Source of the DNA: Spirodela intermedia
Taxonomy: Eukaryota; Streptophyta; Magnoliopsida; Alismatales; Araceae
DNA length: 64,000 nucleotides
Reading direction: 5' to 3'
Assembly: GCA_902729315.2 (NCBI GenBank)
Contig: LR746280.1
Location: 1,294,501 to 1,358,500, forward strand
Shown piece by piece: positions 1-15,900 of this stretch (its first letter is position 1; every line of letters starts with the position of its first letter). Under the pieces are notes generated by a model that ran no database searches, had not been told where the DNA came from, and saw only the letters and a program-made list of their open reading frames with translations. Made by a program: the position numbers and the translations under genes.

Positions 1-976
1 TGACGAGGTGCCAACAAGGTAATATATCCTTGATGGACAATGTCTTGCCACTTTCAAATGCACAGCTGATTCCTCTTCTTTAACGGGTGGGTATCAAATG
101 GATGCTCCTTGAACTGCTGTTATGGATACTGCTGTCAATTTGCTTTTCTATTTTTTCTCTCAAGGTCATGAGTCACATCTCCAGTTGGGTTACGTACTGA
201 TTGATGGCATTTCCATTTTTGTGTTTGAAAACTGTTTTAGTCATCTTAGATCGTTGGACTACAGGAGAGAGCACATTGTGGTCTGAAATTAACAAAAAAA
301 ATCTTGGTAGATAATGGGCCAGCAACCACTGACTTGGCACTAATCAGCGGAACCTACAATATTCAATGGCCCTGGTACGTGGTTTGTTTCAGATCCATCC
401 CATGGAGGTGATCCCAAGATCCCAACAAGAACGTTTCCAAAGATGTTTCCCTAAACAGCCATCTTGGGTAACAAAGTCGACTGTGGCATCAAGCGGAATT
501 GTGCCAAACCCTACGGAAGTTGCAGTCGGTCCTCATGGCAGTGATCTAGTGAAGATTTATCTATATGTGGGGACAAGCTTTTAGCGACAAGGAAGCCTGA
601 CAAATCAACCCACAGACGTAGGTAATGAACTGCTTCAGATACTATTCTTTCCTGGATGCATAGGGTTTTTAGCTGCGGTGCATGGATTAGATGGATTAAC
701 AACTGGAGAATTGTGAGATATCTTGCTCCTTTTAACAACGGTATGGATTAGTCGCACTTGAAAACGACGACCCCATTAGGCTTCCTGTTGCATGTTGCGG
801 TCCATCACCATCTAGATGCCCGGATGGCCGTGCCCGGTGGAGTTGCAGGCAGCTTCTTCTCGGAAGTCCCCTTGGTCGTAGGCTTGTGAATGAGCTCTGG
901 ATGTGGGTTCCTTCAGTTGTTGCTCCTTGAATGGCTCTCATTGCTCCCATGCCGTGCTTACTCTTCTTATTTTCAG
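1..976. other. No gene resolved; probable 5' region or intron of the zinc-finger gene
   Basis: No open frame here resembles a known protein. A 72-codon frame at 366-584 has no family features. A polypyrimidine tract with an AG at 975-976 precedes the first supported exon of the zinc-finger gene, so at least the right part is probably intron. The upstream exon or exons that carry the start codon could be here or left of the window; I could not identify them. Confidence 0.4.
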
Positions 977-2304
977 GGTATGGCACTCGTGCAGGTTCTC
1001 TGTTGTCAACCCAGCATAAGTCAAAGTACCACAACCACCACTATGGGCGAGAGGCCGACCAGTCGCCGCATCACCGTCGCCGATCCCCATACTCGAGGCG
1101 GCCGGAGGGCCGCCACTATGACCTTGAATTCCATCCACAGCGGGGAGGGCAGCACGGCCGCCTCTCCCCTCCCCTCAGGAGGTTACCAGATCACCGGCGG
1201 TACGATCAGGACTACGACCATGTGGAGCGGCCTCGTGGCGGCGGATCCCCCCTGCGGCGGCGGAGCTTTGATCGGCACCCGTACGATGGCCCCGAGTTTG
1301 ACCGTGGCTCTCCACCCCGCCGGCGGCCAGAGCATCGACCGTACGATTATGACTTTGATCAGCCACGGGCAGAGCACAATGGCCGCGAATTCTGGGACGA
1401 CAGGGGTGGCAGTGGCAGTGGCGGTGGCAGCAGGTTCCGAGACGTGTCGCCAGGCTATGGACGCGGGAGGGGCGGGCGGAGCTTCCGGAGCGGTGCGTCC
1501 CCCCCGACGTACGGCCGCGGAAGGGACGGCAGCAGATCTCGTGACCTCTCCCCTCCGCCGTATGGGCGCGGCGGCAGAGGTCGCGGCGGGTTCCACCGCG
1601 ACATCTCACCACCTTTCGGCCGCCAAAGGGACGGAAGGCCCTATGGCAGAGGCCTGGACGACCGTGGGCCTGAAGGCGGCGCCACCAGGAACGATCCAAA
1701 CTTGGCTCCCAGGGCGGGGGACTGGATCTGCAAGAACCCTCTGTAAGTTCCCTTCTCCTCCTTCCTTCTTCCTTGGTTTCCATGTTCGAAGTCTCTGTGA
1801 TGCCCTGTTTTCCCTTGTTTCAGATGCGGGAACCTGAACTTTGCTCGCCGGGAGTACTGCAACAAGTGCAACAAGTTTCGTTACGATTTCGCCGATGGCG
1901 GCGGCGGAGGAAGCCACTCAGGGATGCCGCCGGCAAGGATCTCCGGCGGCCCGCCACCGCCACGGAGGGACGCCGGCAGCTTCGAGTCCCCCCCGCGCGG
2001 CTGGGGGAGGGACGGGCCCAGAGGGTCACCTTTCCGAGGCCCCAACCCGCAGTTGGGGAAGCCGGACTACTACGAGGAGGCGGCGGGGAGCTTCAGAGGA
2101 AGAGACCGGATCGACAGGGCGCCGCCGCCGCCTAAGTTGACCCGCGAGAGAGGGTACGACCAGCGGCCGCCGCCATCCCCCCGCGGCGGCAGCCGCTGGG
2201 AGGAGCTCCGGGAGAGGAGCAGGTCGCCGCCGCCCAAGGGCTTTGGTCGGAGTTCGTACATGGGTCGAGGCAGGGGAGATCGCTACCGGGCCTGGCAGGA
2301 ATGA
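977..2304 (+). CDS. RanBP2-type zinc-finger, RGG/SPPP-rich RNA-binding-like protein (5' end unresolved)
   Basis: Two exons are supported: about 977-1742 and 1824-2304, separated by an 81-bp GT-AG intron. The intron splits a single RanBP2-type zinc finger. Exon 1 ends with GDWICKNPL and exon 2 opens with CGNLNFARREYCNKCNKFRY, giving the W-x-C-x4-C-x3-N-x6-C-x2-C pattern of this RNA-binding finger. The long N-terminal part is rich in Arg, Gly, Pro, Asp and Tyr (repeated SPP, YGRGR and RRSP motifs), and the C-terminal part has further SPPP and RGR motifs. This is typical of low-complexity nuclear RNA-binding proteins, with TAF15-like plant proteins the nearest kind I know. The 3' end (TGA at 2302-2304) is clear; the true start is not. 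The exon lacks a good ATG in frame after the AG at 976, so an upstream exon is expected. Confidence 0.75.
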
Positions 2305-2471
2305 TCAGTGGCGCCGCCGCCGCCACCGCCGCCTTGATGGTGAGCCGTTGACTACCAATATGCCCGTAGGTCCTTTTTTTTCTTTTTTTACCGTGGAAGG
2401 GAATCGCTTGCGGGGACTTCAAACTCGTTTGATCTGCCTTGTTTCTTCCAAATCTTGTGATCTCCGTTCAC

Positions 2472-2473
<2 letters not shown>

Positions 2474-2510
<37 letters not shown>
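2474..2510. repeat. (GA)n microsatellite in the 3' flank of the zinc-finger gene
   Basis: An uninterrupted run of GA dinucleotides of about 37 bp lies some 170 bp after the stop codon. The rest of 2305-2880 is AT-rich with no supported gene. Confidence 0.9.
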
Positions 2511-2513
<3 letters not shown>

Positions 2514-2882
2514 AACTAGGAGTGTAATTTAACATTTTTGGCTAATCTTGTGCGTGAAAGAACATTATAAAAGTCAGCGGACTCTAAAAATAGGAAAATT
2601 ATGGCAAAAAAACCGAGCCGATTTGTTATGATTGGATGAATAGTGGGTCAGTGTGAAGAGCTGAAACTAGAATAGGTGTACGTTTTTATTTTTATTTTAT
2701 TTAATTTCACTCGGCAATTTGTCCCATATGGAATCTGACTGGACATCGCACGGACCCTCGGTAAATATTTATCCATGTTCTCCAAGTATATTTTTGAGTG
2801 CTTTTAAATTATTTTTAAATGATAGGTATATCAGCAATTTGCAATCAGCAGCTTTTTTTTTGCAATAATAATTATTATTTAG

Positions 2883-3555
2883 ATTCCTCGCGTTTATTTT
2901 ATACCAGCAAACTTTTCCTAGAAGGAATTTCGTGTCGACTCTCTCGCACCGACGCGCACCCCTGCGGTGCGCATCGAAACGGACAATCCACCATTGTGAC
3001 ATTATACTGCTTGAACCGCAGCCGCCGCGGAGAAACGTGGGTGCCTGTGGGGGATCATTTTTTTTTGTTTTAGGGTAATTATATTTTTTTATATAAATGA
3101 TTTATACAACCGCAATTATGTTTATCAGTTATTTTTTAATAATAAATATAATTTAAATTATTCGATTCGCATTTCTTTTCCTTCGAAATCACGAGGCGAA
3201 TTTTTTCTAGAAGGAATTTCGTGTCGACGCGCACCTCTGCGGTGCGCCTCGAAACGGACAGAGCATTACAATATTGTGACTTAAACCGCAGCCGCCGCGG
3301 AGAAACGTGGGCGCCTCGGGGAGGTCGCTTTCTGTTTTTGGCTGATTATAAATATTCATTTTTAATAAAAAAATTTATTATATTCTTCGCGTTTATTCAA
3401 AATCAGTCAGGAGGGCAAAAAAATATTCTAGAAGGATTTCGCGTCAGTCCCCCAGCGACGCGCATCTCTGCAGTGCGCCTCGAAATGGACAAGACACCAT
3501 TGAAAATATCGATGTCCTGTCAACGCCGCCGCCGCGGAGAAAAGTATGCGCCGTT
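2883..3555. repeat. Three imperfect direct copies of a promoter module upstream of the aminotransferase
   Basis: Three copies are anchored near 2915, 3205 and 3426. Each has, in order: a CTCGCGTTTATT-like stretch; TTCTAGAAGGAATTTCG (copy 1 has TTCCTAGAAGG); GACGCGCAyCTCTGCGGTGCGC; CGAAACGGACA; and CGCCGCGGAGAAACGTGGG. AT-rich filler separates the copies, which are about 220-290 bp apart. The TTCTAGAA core resembles a heat-shock element half-site pair, and AAACGTGGG holds an ACGT core. All copies lie upstream of the TATA box at 3652, so they are probably promoter or enhancer modules. Confidence 0.8.
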
Positions 3556-3651
3556 CAGATTGCCTCGATCCTCGTTCTTACTGACAGCTGTCCATTTTGA
3601 CACGTCAAAGTTCCAACGGTCAGCACATCACTTTCCCGCTCATATATGAGC

Positions 3652-3658
3652 TATAAAA
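3652..3658 (+). promoter_or_regulatory. ASP3: TATA box of the aspartate aminotransferase gene
   Basis: TATAAAA lies 92 bp before the chosen start codon, in the sequence GAGCTATAAAAACTGC. This spacing gives a 5' leader of about 60-70 nt. It supports the ATG at 3751 as the first start. Confidence 0.65.
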
Positions 3659-3750
3659 ACTGCGGGCGGTCGAAGGCGGCGGCTCTGATCGGGGAGTAAA
3701 AACAGGGGAGGAGAGTGTAAGTTAGTGAAAAGCAGAGGGCAGATTCTAAG

Positions 3751-8449
<4,699 letters not shown>

Positions 8450-8970
8450 ACGGCGGCGGGCAGACGTTGACTACGAGAAGAGAAATCTGGAGGTCAACCC
8501 TTCTTCTTCTTCTGCAATAAAATCACTCCCTATATAACATAATCCCCCCCCCTTCTCCGGGGGGGAATCCGCCGGAGTTGAGGGTCAAATCAGACGGTTT
8601 GGGCCCACAGCCGGCATCTTTTTGCCGCTTTCACCGTTCGACTGTAGTTTGACTCGACTGAGTTGGTTTGACGTGTCTTCGGTCAACCTCGTAAAGATCC
8701 ATCCTAAGAATAGCCTCTTACGTTCTATGGCACGGGCCGGTGCCGCTCCGCCACCCTCCGCCGTCGAATGGAAACCGGAGCCAGCCGCGCCACCGGCCGC
8801 CCCCCCAAATCGGGCGCGCCCCACTCCTCCTGTAGAGAGAGAGAGAGAGAGAGAGTTGGGCCTCCTGCAATACGGCTCCTCCGGTGGATCCCTGAAAGCA
8901 GCTGACACCGCCGCCGCCGCCGGAGTATGAGCGGGCGCCGCCGCACCGCCGCCGTGCGCTGAGTTCTCTG
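8450..8970. other. Short intergenic region between the aminotransferase and RopGEF
   Basis: About 520 bp serve both as the 3' flank of the aminotransferase and the 5' region of RopGEF. A polypurine/C-rich patch lies at 8541-8570 and a GA tract at about 8836-8855. Open frames here are low-complexity, Pro/Ala-rich and not supported as genes. No clear TATA box was seen. Confidence 0.6.
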
Positions 8971-11610
8971 ATGGTCCGGTTCCTGAAGCGCGGACACAGC
9001 CTCGACAGACTCCTCCACGACCGAGGCATGTTCGACGGCGCCGCCCACCATGCGCACAGCCTGATCGTCGATGGCGGCAGCGGTGGCGCCACCTCGCCGG
9101 AGCCGGAGACGAAGATCCTCTTCCGGAGCGAGGGGTCACGCCCGCCAACCAGCCGCCCTCTCGACGGGCAGTTCGTCGGCTCCGCCTTCGACAGGGCGGA
9201 GCCCAGGTCTCGGCTGGGCAGGGGTGGCGACGGCGCCGCCCCTTCCAGGGACCGTCGACCCTCTGGTATACTATTACGTACTTTGAAAAGACTAACCAAT
9301 CCTATAATGGCTCATAAATATATTTCGAATACATTGCTGTTCAAAATCATTGACTTCTTGCGATATCTACGTTGAATTCCATCGTCGCTCAAATCGACCC
9401 ATTGGGTTCTAATCCTATGATCACTCATATATATGTATATAGATACATTGCTGGTCAAAATCATTGACTTCTTATGATCTATGTATGTTGACTTATGTCG
9501 TCGGTGAAATCTTCCTGCTGGGTTCTAATCCTATAATCACTCATACATTGCTGGTCAATCTATGGTGAATTCCGTCAGCGCTCAAATCTCCCTGCTGGGT
9601 TCTAATCCCATAATCACTCATATATATATATATGGAATAAAACGCTGGTCAAAATCATTGACTTATTGTGATCTATGAATGTTGACTTATGTCGTCGGCG
9701 AAATCTTCTCGCTGGGTTCTCTCAGATGTGGAGATGATGAAGGAGAGGTTCTCCAAGCTGCTCCTGGGCGAGGACATGTCCGGCGGGGGCAAAGGGGTCT
9801 CGTCTGCACTAGCTCTGTCCAACGCCATCACTAATCTCGCAGGTCCATCAGTCAACCTGTGTTCTACTTGGAGGAAAAGTCTACCCCTTCCCACCATGAA
9901 AGTAGTCCGAGAAAAGCTTCGTTCTTTGTTGTTCTTGAGCTGACCTGATCCTGCGAAGCGGCATGATCTGTCTGTTTCTTCTTCAGCTTCCGTCTTCGGG
10001 GAGCAGTGGCGGCTGGAGCCCATGTCCCGGGAGCGGAAAGCCCGCTGGCGGAAGGAGATCGAGTGGCTCCTCTCCGTCACGGATCACATTGTAGAGTTCG
10101 TCCCTTCCCAGCAGAAATCTAGCGATGGAACCATCATGGAGGTCCTCCTTCTCTCTCTCAATGAATGATCTTCTTCTTCTTCTTCTTCTTCTTCTTCTTC
10201 TTCCTCCTCGTCGTCGTCGTCGTCTTCTGCTTCTTATTCTTCTTCGTCGTCGTCATCGTCGTCGCCTTCTGCTTCTTCTTCCTCGTCTTCGTCGTCGTCT
10301 TCTTCTTCCGTAAATCTCTCTCTCTCTCTCTCTCTCTGAGATGGTCGTCGTCTTGATGCATGCAGATCATGGTGACCCGGCAGAGGACCGATCTCCACAT
10401 GAACATCCTGGCGCTGCGGAAGCTTGACGCCATGCTCGTCGTAAGACCTCCATCTCCCTTCCTATCGTCCCCCCCTCCCAAAAACCGTAACCCTAAACCA
10501 GAGACCCCTCCCTTCTCTTCCTTCTGCAACAGGACCTCCTCGACAACTTCAAGGACCAGAACGAGTTCTACTACGCCTCCAAGGACGATCCCGATGCCCA
10601 ACCCGGCGGCGGCGGCGTCGGCCCCCCAAAGCGGAACGACGACAAATGGTGGCTGCCGGCGGCGAAGGTCCCCCCCTCCGGCCTCTCCGACATCTCCCGC
10701 CGGTGGCTCCACTTCCAGAAAGACTCCGTCCACCAGATCCTAAAAGCCGCCATGGCCATCAACTCCCAGGTCCTCTCCGAGATGGCCATCCCCGACGCCT
10801 ACATCGACTCCCTCCCCAAGGCAACCCCGACCCTCCTCCCTCCTCCGCCGCCATCGCCGGAGGCGCCGCCGACTGACCTCCACTCACCTCCATCTCCCGC
10901 AGAACGGCAGGGCGAGCCTGGGCGACGCTATCTACCGGGCCATCACCGACGACGCCTTCGACCCAGAGCAGCTCCTCTCGACGCAGGATCTGTCGACGGA
11001 TCACAGGGTGCTCGATCTCAAGAACAGGATCGAAGCCTCGGTGATCATCTGGAAGAGGAAGATGAACAGCAAGGAGGGGAAGCCCTCCTCGTGGAGCATC
11101 GCCGTGAGCATGGAGAAGAGGGAGCTCTTCGAGGAGAGAGCCGAGACCCTCCTCCTCCTCCTCAAGCAGCGCTTCCCGGGAATCCCTCAGTCGCTCCTGG
11201 ACGTGAGCAAGATCCAGTTCAACAGGGACGTGGGCCAGTCGGTGCTCGAGAGCTACTCCAGGATCCTGGAGAGCCTCGCCTTCATGGTCATGTCGAGGAT
11301 CGAGGACGTGCTCTACGCCGACTCCCTCGCCGGAGCTGCTCCGCCGGCGGAGGGCGGGGGGGAGGCGGTGAAGTTTCCCACTGTCGAGGAGGAGGCGGAG
11401 AGGGTCAACGCCAAGGAGGCTCCGTCATCCATGACGCTCTCTGATTTCATGGGCCTGGACTTGGGCCACGACGGCGACAGGAAGAAGAAGACGGAGGATG
11501 CTGACGGGGTCAACGCGGCCGCCGCCAAGATCGTCACCCCCCAGGCCCTCAAGAGTTTCTCCTACACCGAGAGCCTCCTCGGCCTAAGGAGCCCCACTGC
11601 TCGACATTGA
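8971..11610 (+). CDS. ROPGEF: Rop guanine nucleotide exchange factor (PRONE domain)
   Basis: RopGEFs activate plant ROP/RAC small GTPases by GDP release at the plasma membrane, often downstream of receptor-like kinases. Six exons join in frame: 8971-9265, 9726-9842, 9987-10141, 10366-10440, 10533-10820 and 10903-11610, giving 545 residues. The PRONE domain runs from about residue 99 ([20 protein letters not shown]) through [78 protein letters not shown] and [18 protein letters not shown] to [13 protein letters not shown]. The variable N- and C-terminal tails are low-complexity; the C-terminus keeps KSFSYTE, seen in regulatory tails of this family. Intron 5 (10821-10902) starts with GC, not GT. 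Intron 1 holds tandem repeats and intron 3 is mostly microsatellite. Confidence 0.93.
9280..9716. repeat. Roughly four tandem copies of a 95-125-bp unit filling RopGEF intron 1
   Basis: The unit contains ACATTGCTGGTCAAAATCA, TTGACTTCTTRTGATCTA, a GTYGTCGGYGAAATCT-like stretch, GGGTTCTAATCC and ATAATCACTCATATATATA. The last copy runs into the 3' splice site: its GCTGGGTTCT is followed by CTCAG and then exon 2 at 9726. Nearly the whole intron (9266-9725) is built from this unit. Confidence 0.8.
10160..10338. repeat. Compound (CTT)n/(CGT)n/(CT)n microsatellite in RopGEF intron 3
   Basis: A pyrimidine-rich block of about 180 bp runs through CTT, CGT, TTCTG and finally CT repeats and occupies most of intron 3 (10142-10365). 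It also serves as an extended polypyrimidine tract before the acceptor at 10364-10365. Confidence 0.9.
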
Positions 11611-11614
11611 TCAG

Positions 11615-11618
<4 letters not shown>

Positions 11619-11678
<60 letters not shown>
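11619..11678. repeat. (GA)n microsatellite in the RopGEF 3' untranslated region
   Basis: About 60 bp of nearly pure GA repeats begin roughly 10 bp after the RopGEF stop codon, so the tract is expected in the mRNA. Confidence 0.9.
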
Positions 11679-11681
<3 letters not shown>

Positions 11682-11918
11682 TAACATTTTTGGGTAATTT
11701 TCTGTATAAAGCAAGATTATTCATCAAAGTTACATGCAGATATATATATATAGATATATGATCCGAATCCAAAGTAATTTCGTCTTGTCATTCTTCAATG
11801 CCCCATGGAATATATGGAAACCAGATAAACAGGTAAAGCTTGCTCTCAAATCCATGGCCCAAGAAGATTGGAGAAGATCATACGGCAGAGGGGGTTCATG
11901 GGGGTTCGAGCATATGGT

Positions 11919-12883
11919 TCACATGAAATCTTCCTCCAGTTCCTGCAGGGACTTGTTGGCGGAAGCGATCTGCTTGTTGGAGGTCATCTTCTCCGAGACC
12001 ATGAGGCCCTTGTAGCTTCGGATCTCCGCCTGCTTCTCCTTCTCCAGCCTTTCCATCTCCTCTCGCCGTTTCTGCGCAGAGATATGGATGAATTTCCCAA
12101 CAAGGTTTTCCCTCTTTATTGCAACATCAATGGACAAGAATGGCTCGTGGAGATCAAAGAATAATCCTTGATTTTTATGGTTCTGTATGGTTCTTGTGAT
12201 ACGATTTTTATTGATTTAATTCATTTTCATCTCCAATATATATATATATATATATTAAGACTGATACAAGGTTCGTGAACATATATATTTGAGAAACGAT
12301 GCCATATTTAGCTAGAGTTTCTATAAATAAAGCGTGAAGAATGATAGCCATTTAACAGGGCCTCCTACCTTATCTCTCAATTGAAGCTTTCTCTCTGCTC
12401 TTTCTGCAGCATTAACCGCTTCTCGCTCAGCTGCAAGGTAACAAACACTTCGATCAACGTGAGGCATACAAGTCGCATGATAAAAGACAGACCACGACGG
12501 TCTTTACAAGTCAACGTTGATAAAAGTCAACTTGGACTTGACCTTCAGGACAAAGAGATCATCCTGCCGCCTGAATTCCCACCCCACCTACCCTCATGAC
12601 TTATTCAAATTGCCGTTATAATCATATGGCAGCACTATAAAAGTCAACGTTGATAAGAAAATTCAGTGTGACGAACTAAGATCCAGCAGCTGACAGTATA
12701 GAGAGATTGGGGCAGATATCTTTGCAAAATCACCCCAATGGTTGCTCGTTCTATCAGGAGTTCGCTAGCAGTTTGTCACATTAACAATATTTGGCTATGG
12801 TGGAACTGACCATCTGGATCTAACTATTCAGCGGCTCATTTTGCATGAAACTAACCAGACAATCTTGACGGAGAGAAACATGT

Positions 12884-12921
<38 letters not shown>

Positions 12922-15900
12922 AATGAAGGATTGGTTGAGGTCGGTAGGTTGAAAGAGATGAATCTGTTCTTTTGAGGTTGTTAGATTCTAAGTTTCGGTT
13001 CCATGCCACGCTGGACTGATGATGATGTACGGCAAGCCTCTATGAGAGTTCATGGTTTGTATGCCTGTGCATATTTCCTTTTGTCAATGATACTGCGTTG
13101 CTGATCACTTTAAAAAATAAAAATAAAAATTAAAAATCACAAAGTTGACTGGACCATTGTTGACTTACCTTTCAAGTCAGGCTTCCTCTCAGCTTTCGTC
13201 TTATTCAGCCTGTTGACTACTTCATTTATTCGCTTTTCTACCCTCACTGTGCGCACCTAAAGAGGAGCACAATGGCTACTTAGATGTCCGAAGGTAAAAC
13301 ATCAACATGATTCATATTAGAAATCCACAAGATTTCACCGAAAGCTGAAAGCAGAATCATGATTAATGAGAACACGATTTTAGTTAAAAGGCAGCACACG
13401 AATCATCAGTACAACACAGGATGACCGACAGATATCCTTGAAAATGTATGGCTAATATACCTGTTAAATATGATTTGCAAAATATTAAAACATCTGTACT
13501 AATTTCCAGGTCAACTAACATGCTGCATAACCAATTTCCAGCATTCGGACAGGGCAAATGAGAGAAATTAACATAATGGTACAGGAAACATGTCTGCAGG
13601 TATGAATCTCTTATGAACCCTGTTCATATTATTCTGATGCTGAAACTGCATGCAAATATCATAAATAATTCGCATCTTTAGCCTATGACAAAAATTGATC
13701 TACGAGTTGTCCATAAACAGTTAGACCTAGAGCAAAGGCACGATTAGAGCTTGATGGAACAGCTGTCCCGATGCCCTTTGAGAGGTCTCTCAAAATTAAT
13801 ATTACAAAAAATTACTCTATTCCAAGCATACAAGCTTGATAGTTTCAAACATCGGTTGAGAGATGGTTTGATCTGCTAACTAGGTTGCCAAGTGAGCAGA
13901 TGGGTCCAAGTCCAACATATTCTTTGGGGAACTTGTTTATTTGTACTGTTCCGCATTAATCAATCAAAGTGAAAGATCGATGACAGAGAAGTCACACCAT
14001 TCTATATCGACGAAAACCTGCTAGACCCTTTTCTTTTCAGTGGTAGCAAGCCAGATTACTCAGGTCTTTTCAAGAAAAAAATTTAACAAAACTTTCCACG
14101 TTCATTGTGCAGTCCTCCCATATTTTCTTCCTTTTTCTTAGCGCATGCATCGCAAAGAATGCGAGACCAAAAGACCACTGTAAAAATATTACAAATTTGG
14201 TAGAAAATGAATCAGTCATCTAAACATTCATATGGTGCAGGATCTTTCCTCCATTAAACAACTGATTTCTTTGAAAAAGGATCTCGCTTCATATATAGTA
14301 AATGTTATGCATCCATTATCATAGCACTTGTATCTAACGTCATCTATGGAGAATACAACCTTTTTCTTTTTTCATTCATTCGTGCAAAACCGCCATTTGG
14401 TATGCAGGCCATGAAATCATGGTCACGTATCAGCCAACAAAAGGAACCTTAGATGAAATTGGTTAAACAGCATCACCGCATCAGGATTCATAACAGATCA
14501 AATAGGGCAACTTATGCTACCTTTGCTAGGTATCTTGAGCAATTGTCAACCCAACTAGGAAAGATGACCTATTTCTAATAAGGTTTCTCATCGTAAGAGA
14601 ACTTGTATATGAGCACCAAATGCATTAACCTCAGGCCTTGTTACATAGGAGAAACATGCATCCTATTTCTGATGCGTTCGGCATTCCACTCAAGCATGTA
14701 ACCGTTCCAAACGACATATAAGTCATGCCCATATAGACTGCACATTTCACCTCTCTGATGGATAAGAAAATTGTGTGTAAATGTTAGCCAACGACACCTG
14801 TACCTTTTCCAACTAACGAATTAAATCATATTTTACCACCGTTTTAAAAACGCCTAAAAGATAAACAACTTTTATAACTTCATTTGACTTTTAACAAAAT
14901 CATTATCATATTACCATACTAAAAGAGAAAGAAAACCTCGTCTTTATTGTTGGAACGAGATATGCCTGTTGAGTCCAGCTGATTGGCGCAAAGGAAGAAC
15001 TCATCTAGCACATGGCCGCCTACAATAGCTTCTGTTCATCCCCAACGCTAATAACTGTAAATGCCAATCAGCACCTCATCATGGAAATGAGGTAGCTGCA
15101 GCATCACAATCTCAGTTCATGGCATCAGCTCACCTTCAGCCAAATCAACTCTGACTGTATTTAGATTCTAGGCCCTTACGAGCTGAAAACAAGACATTTA
15201 TCATTTTCAGGAATGGGAAGATTATACCACAACTGTGAAGAGTTGAGAAACATATGCAAGGAGAACTCGGATACATAAACTCACGTAACGATGAAAAACA
15301 TAAAATGAAACTAAGCTCTTTCTCTAGTCCATTGAATTGGTTAGTCTCATTCTCCAATCGAAATCATACAGAAGAAGACTAATACGCACAGTATGTGCTC
15401 ATAAATACAGTTATGGAGCCAACATAGTACCGTCTTTCTAGAAGTCACAGGCATGTAAACGAAAACTTGTGTTCAAGTCAGAATAAAATCCATCTCATTC
15501 AAAAAATTATATTATGCTTTTAAAGTTGATAATCCACAATGGTCTCCAAGAGATAATTCCATAGCAGGAGAATGGTAAAAAGGTTAACAAACTAAAGGCA
15601 GATCAGACGAACATTAAAATTCTACTGATTCATATTTGAACATGCACGTTCAAAGGAGATCCACAAGCAACATACGCACAGTTGAACTTGGCTCATACTC
15701 ATCTGGAAAATATGTGCACCTTCATTGTAAGGTCCACAAAGGTTAACAACGTGGATGCTATGTGTAGATAACTACGGTCTTCTTTTGAACAATAACTAAG
15801 GGAAGACCCTCGAAATTCTTTCAACTAGACTCAATTTATAAAACGTTGTAGTTGATTGTTTCAACAAAAAACTGTGAATAGAAGCAATGAACACAGAATA

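Noticed and set aside
366-584. 72-codon plus-strand frame
   Set aside because: No family features, no promoter and no splice partner; expected by chance in 1 kb.
890-1837. Long 315-codon plus-strand frame overlapping the zinc-finger gene
   Set aside because: It is a +1 shadow of the GC-rich exon: the zinc finger is encoded in the other frame and is completed across the intron only there.
10158-10733. 191-codon minus-strand frame with a poly-Lys end
   Set aside because: It is a translation of the CTT/CGT microsatellite and the antisense of RopGEF exon 5.
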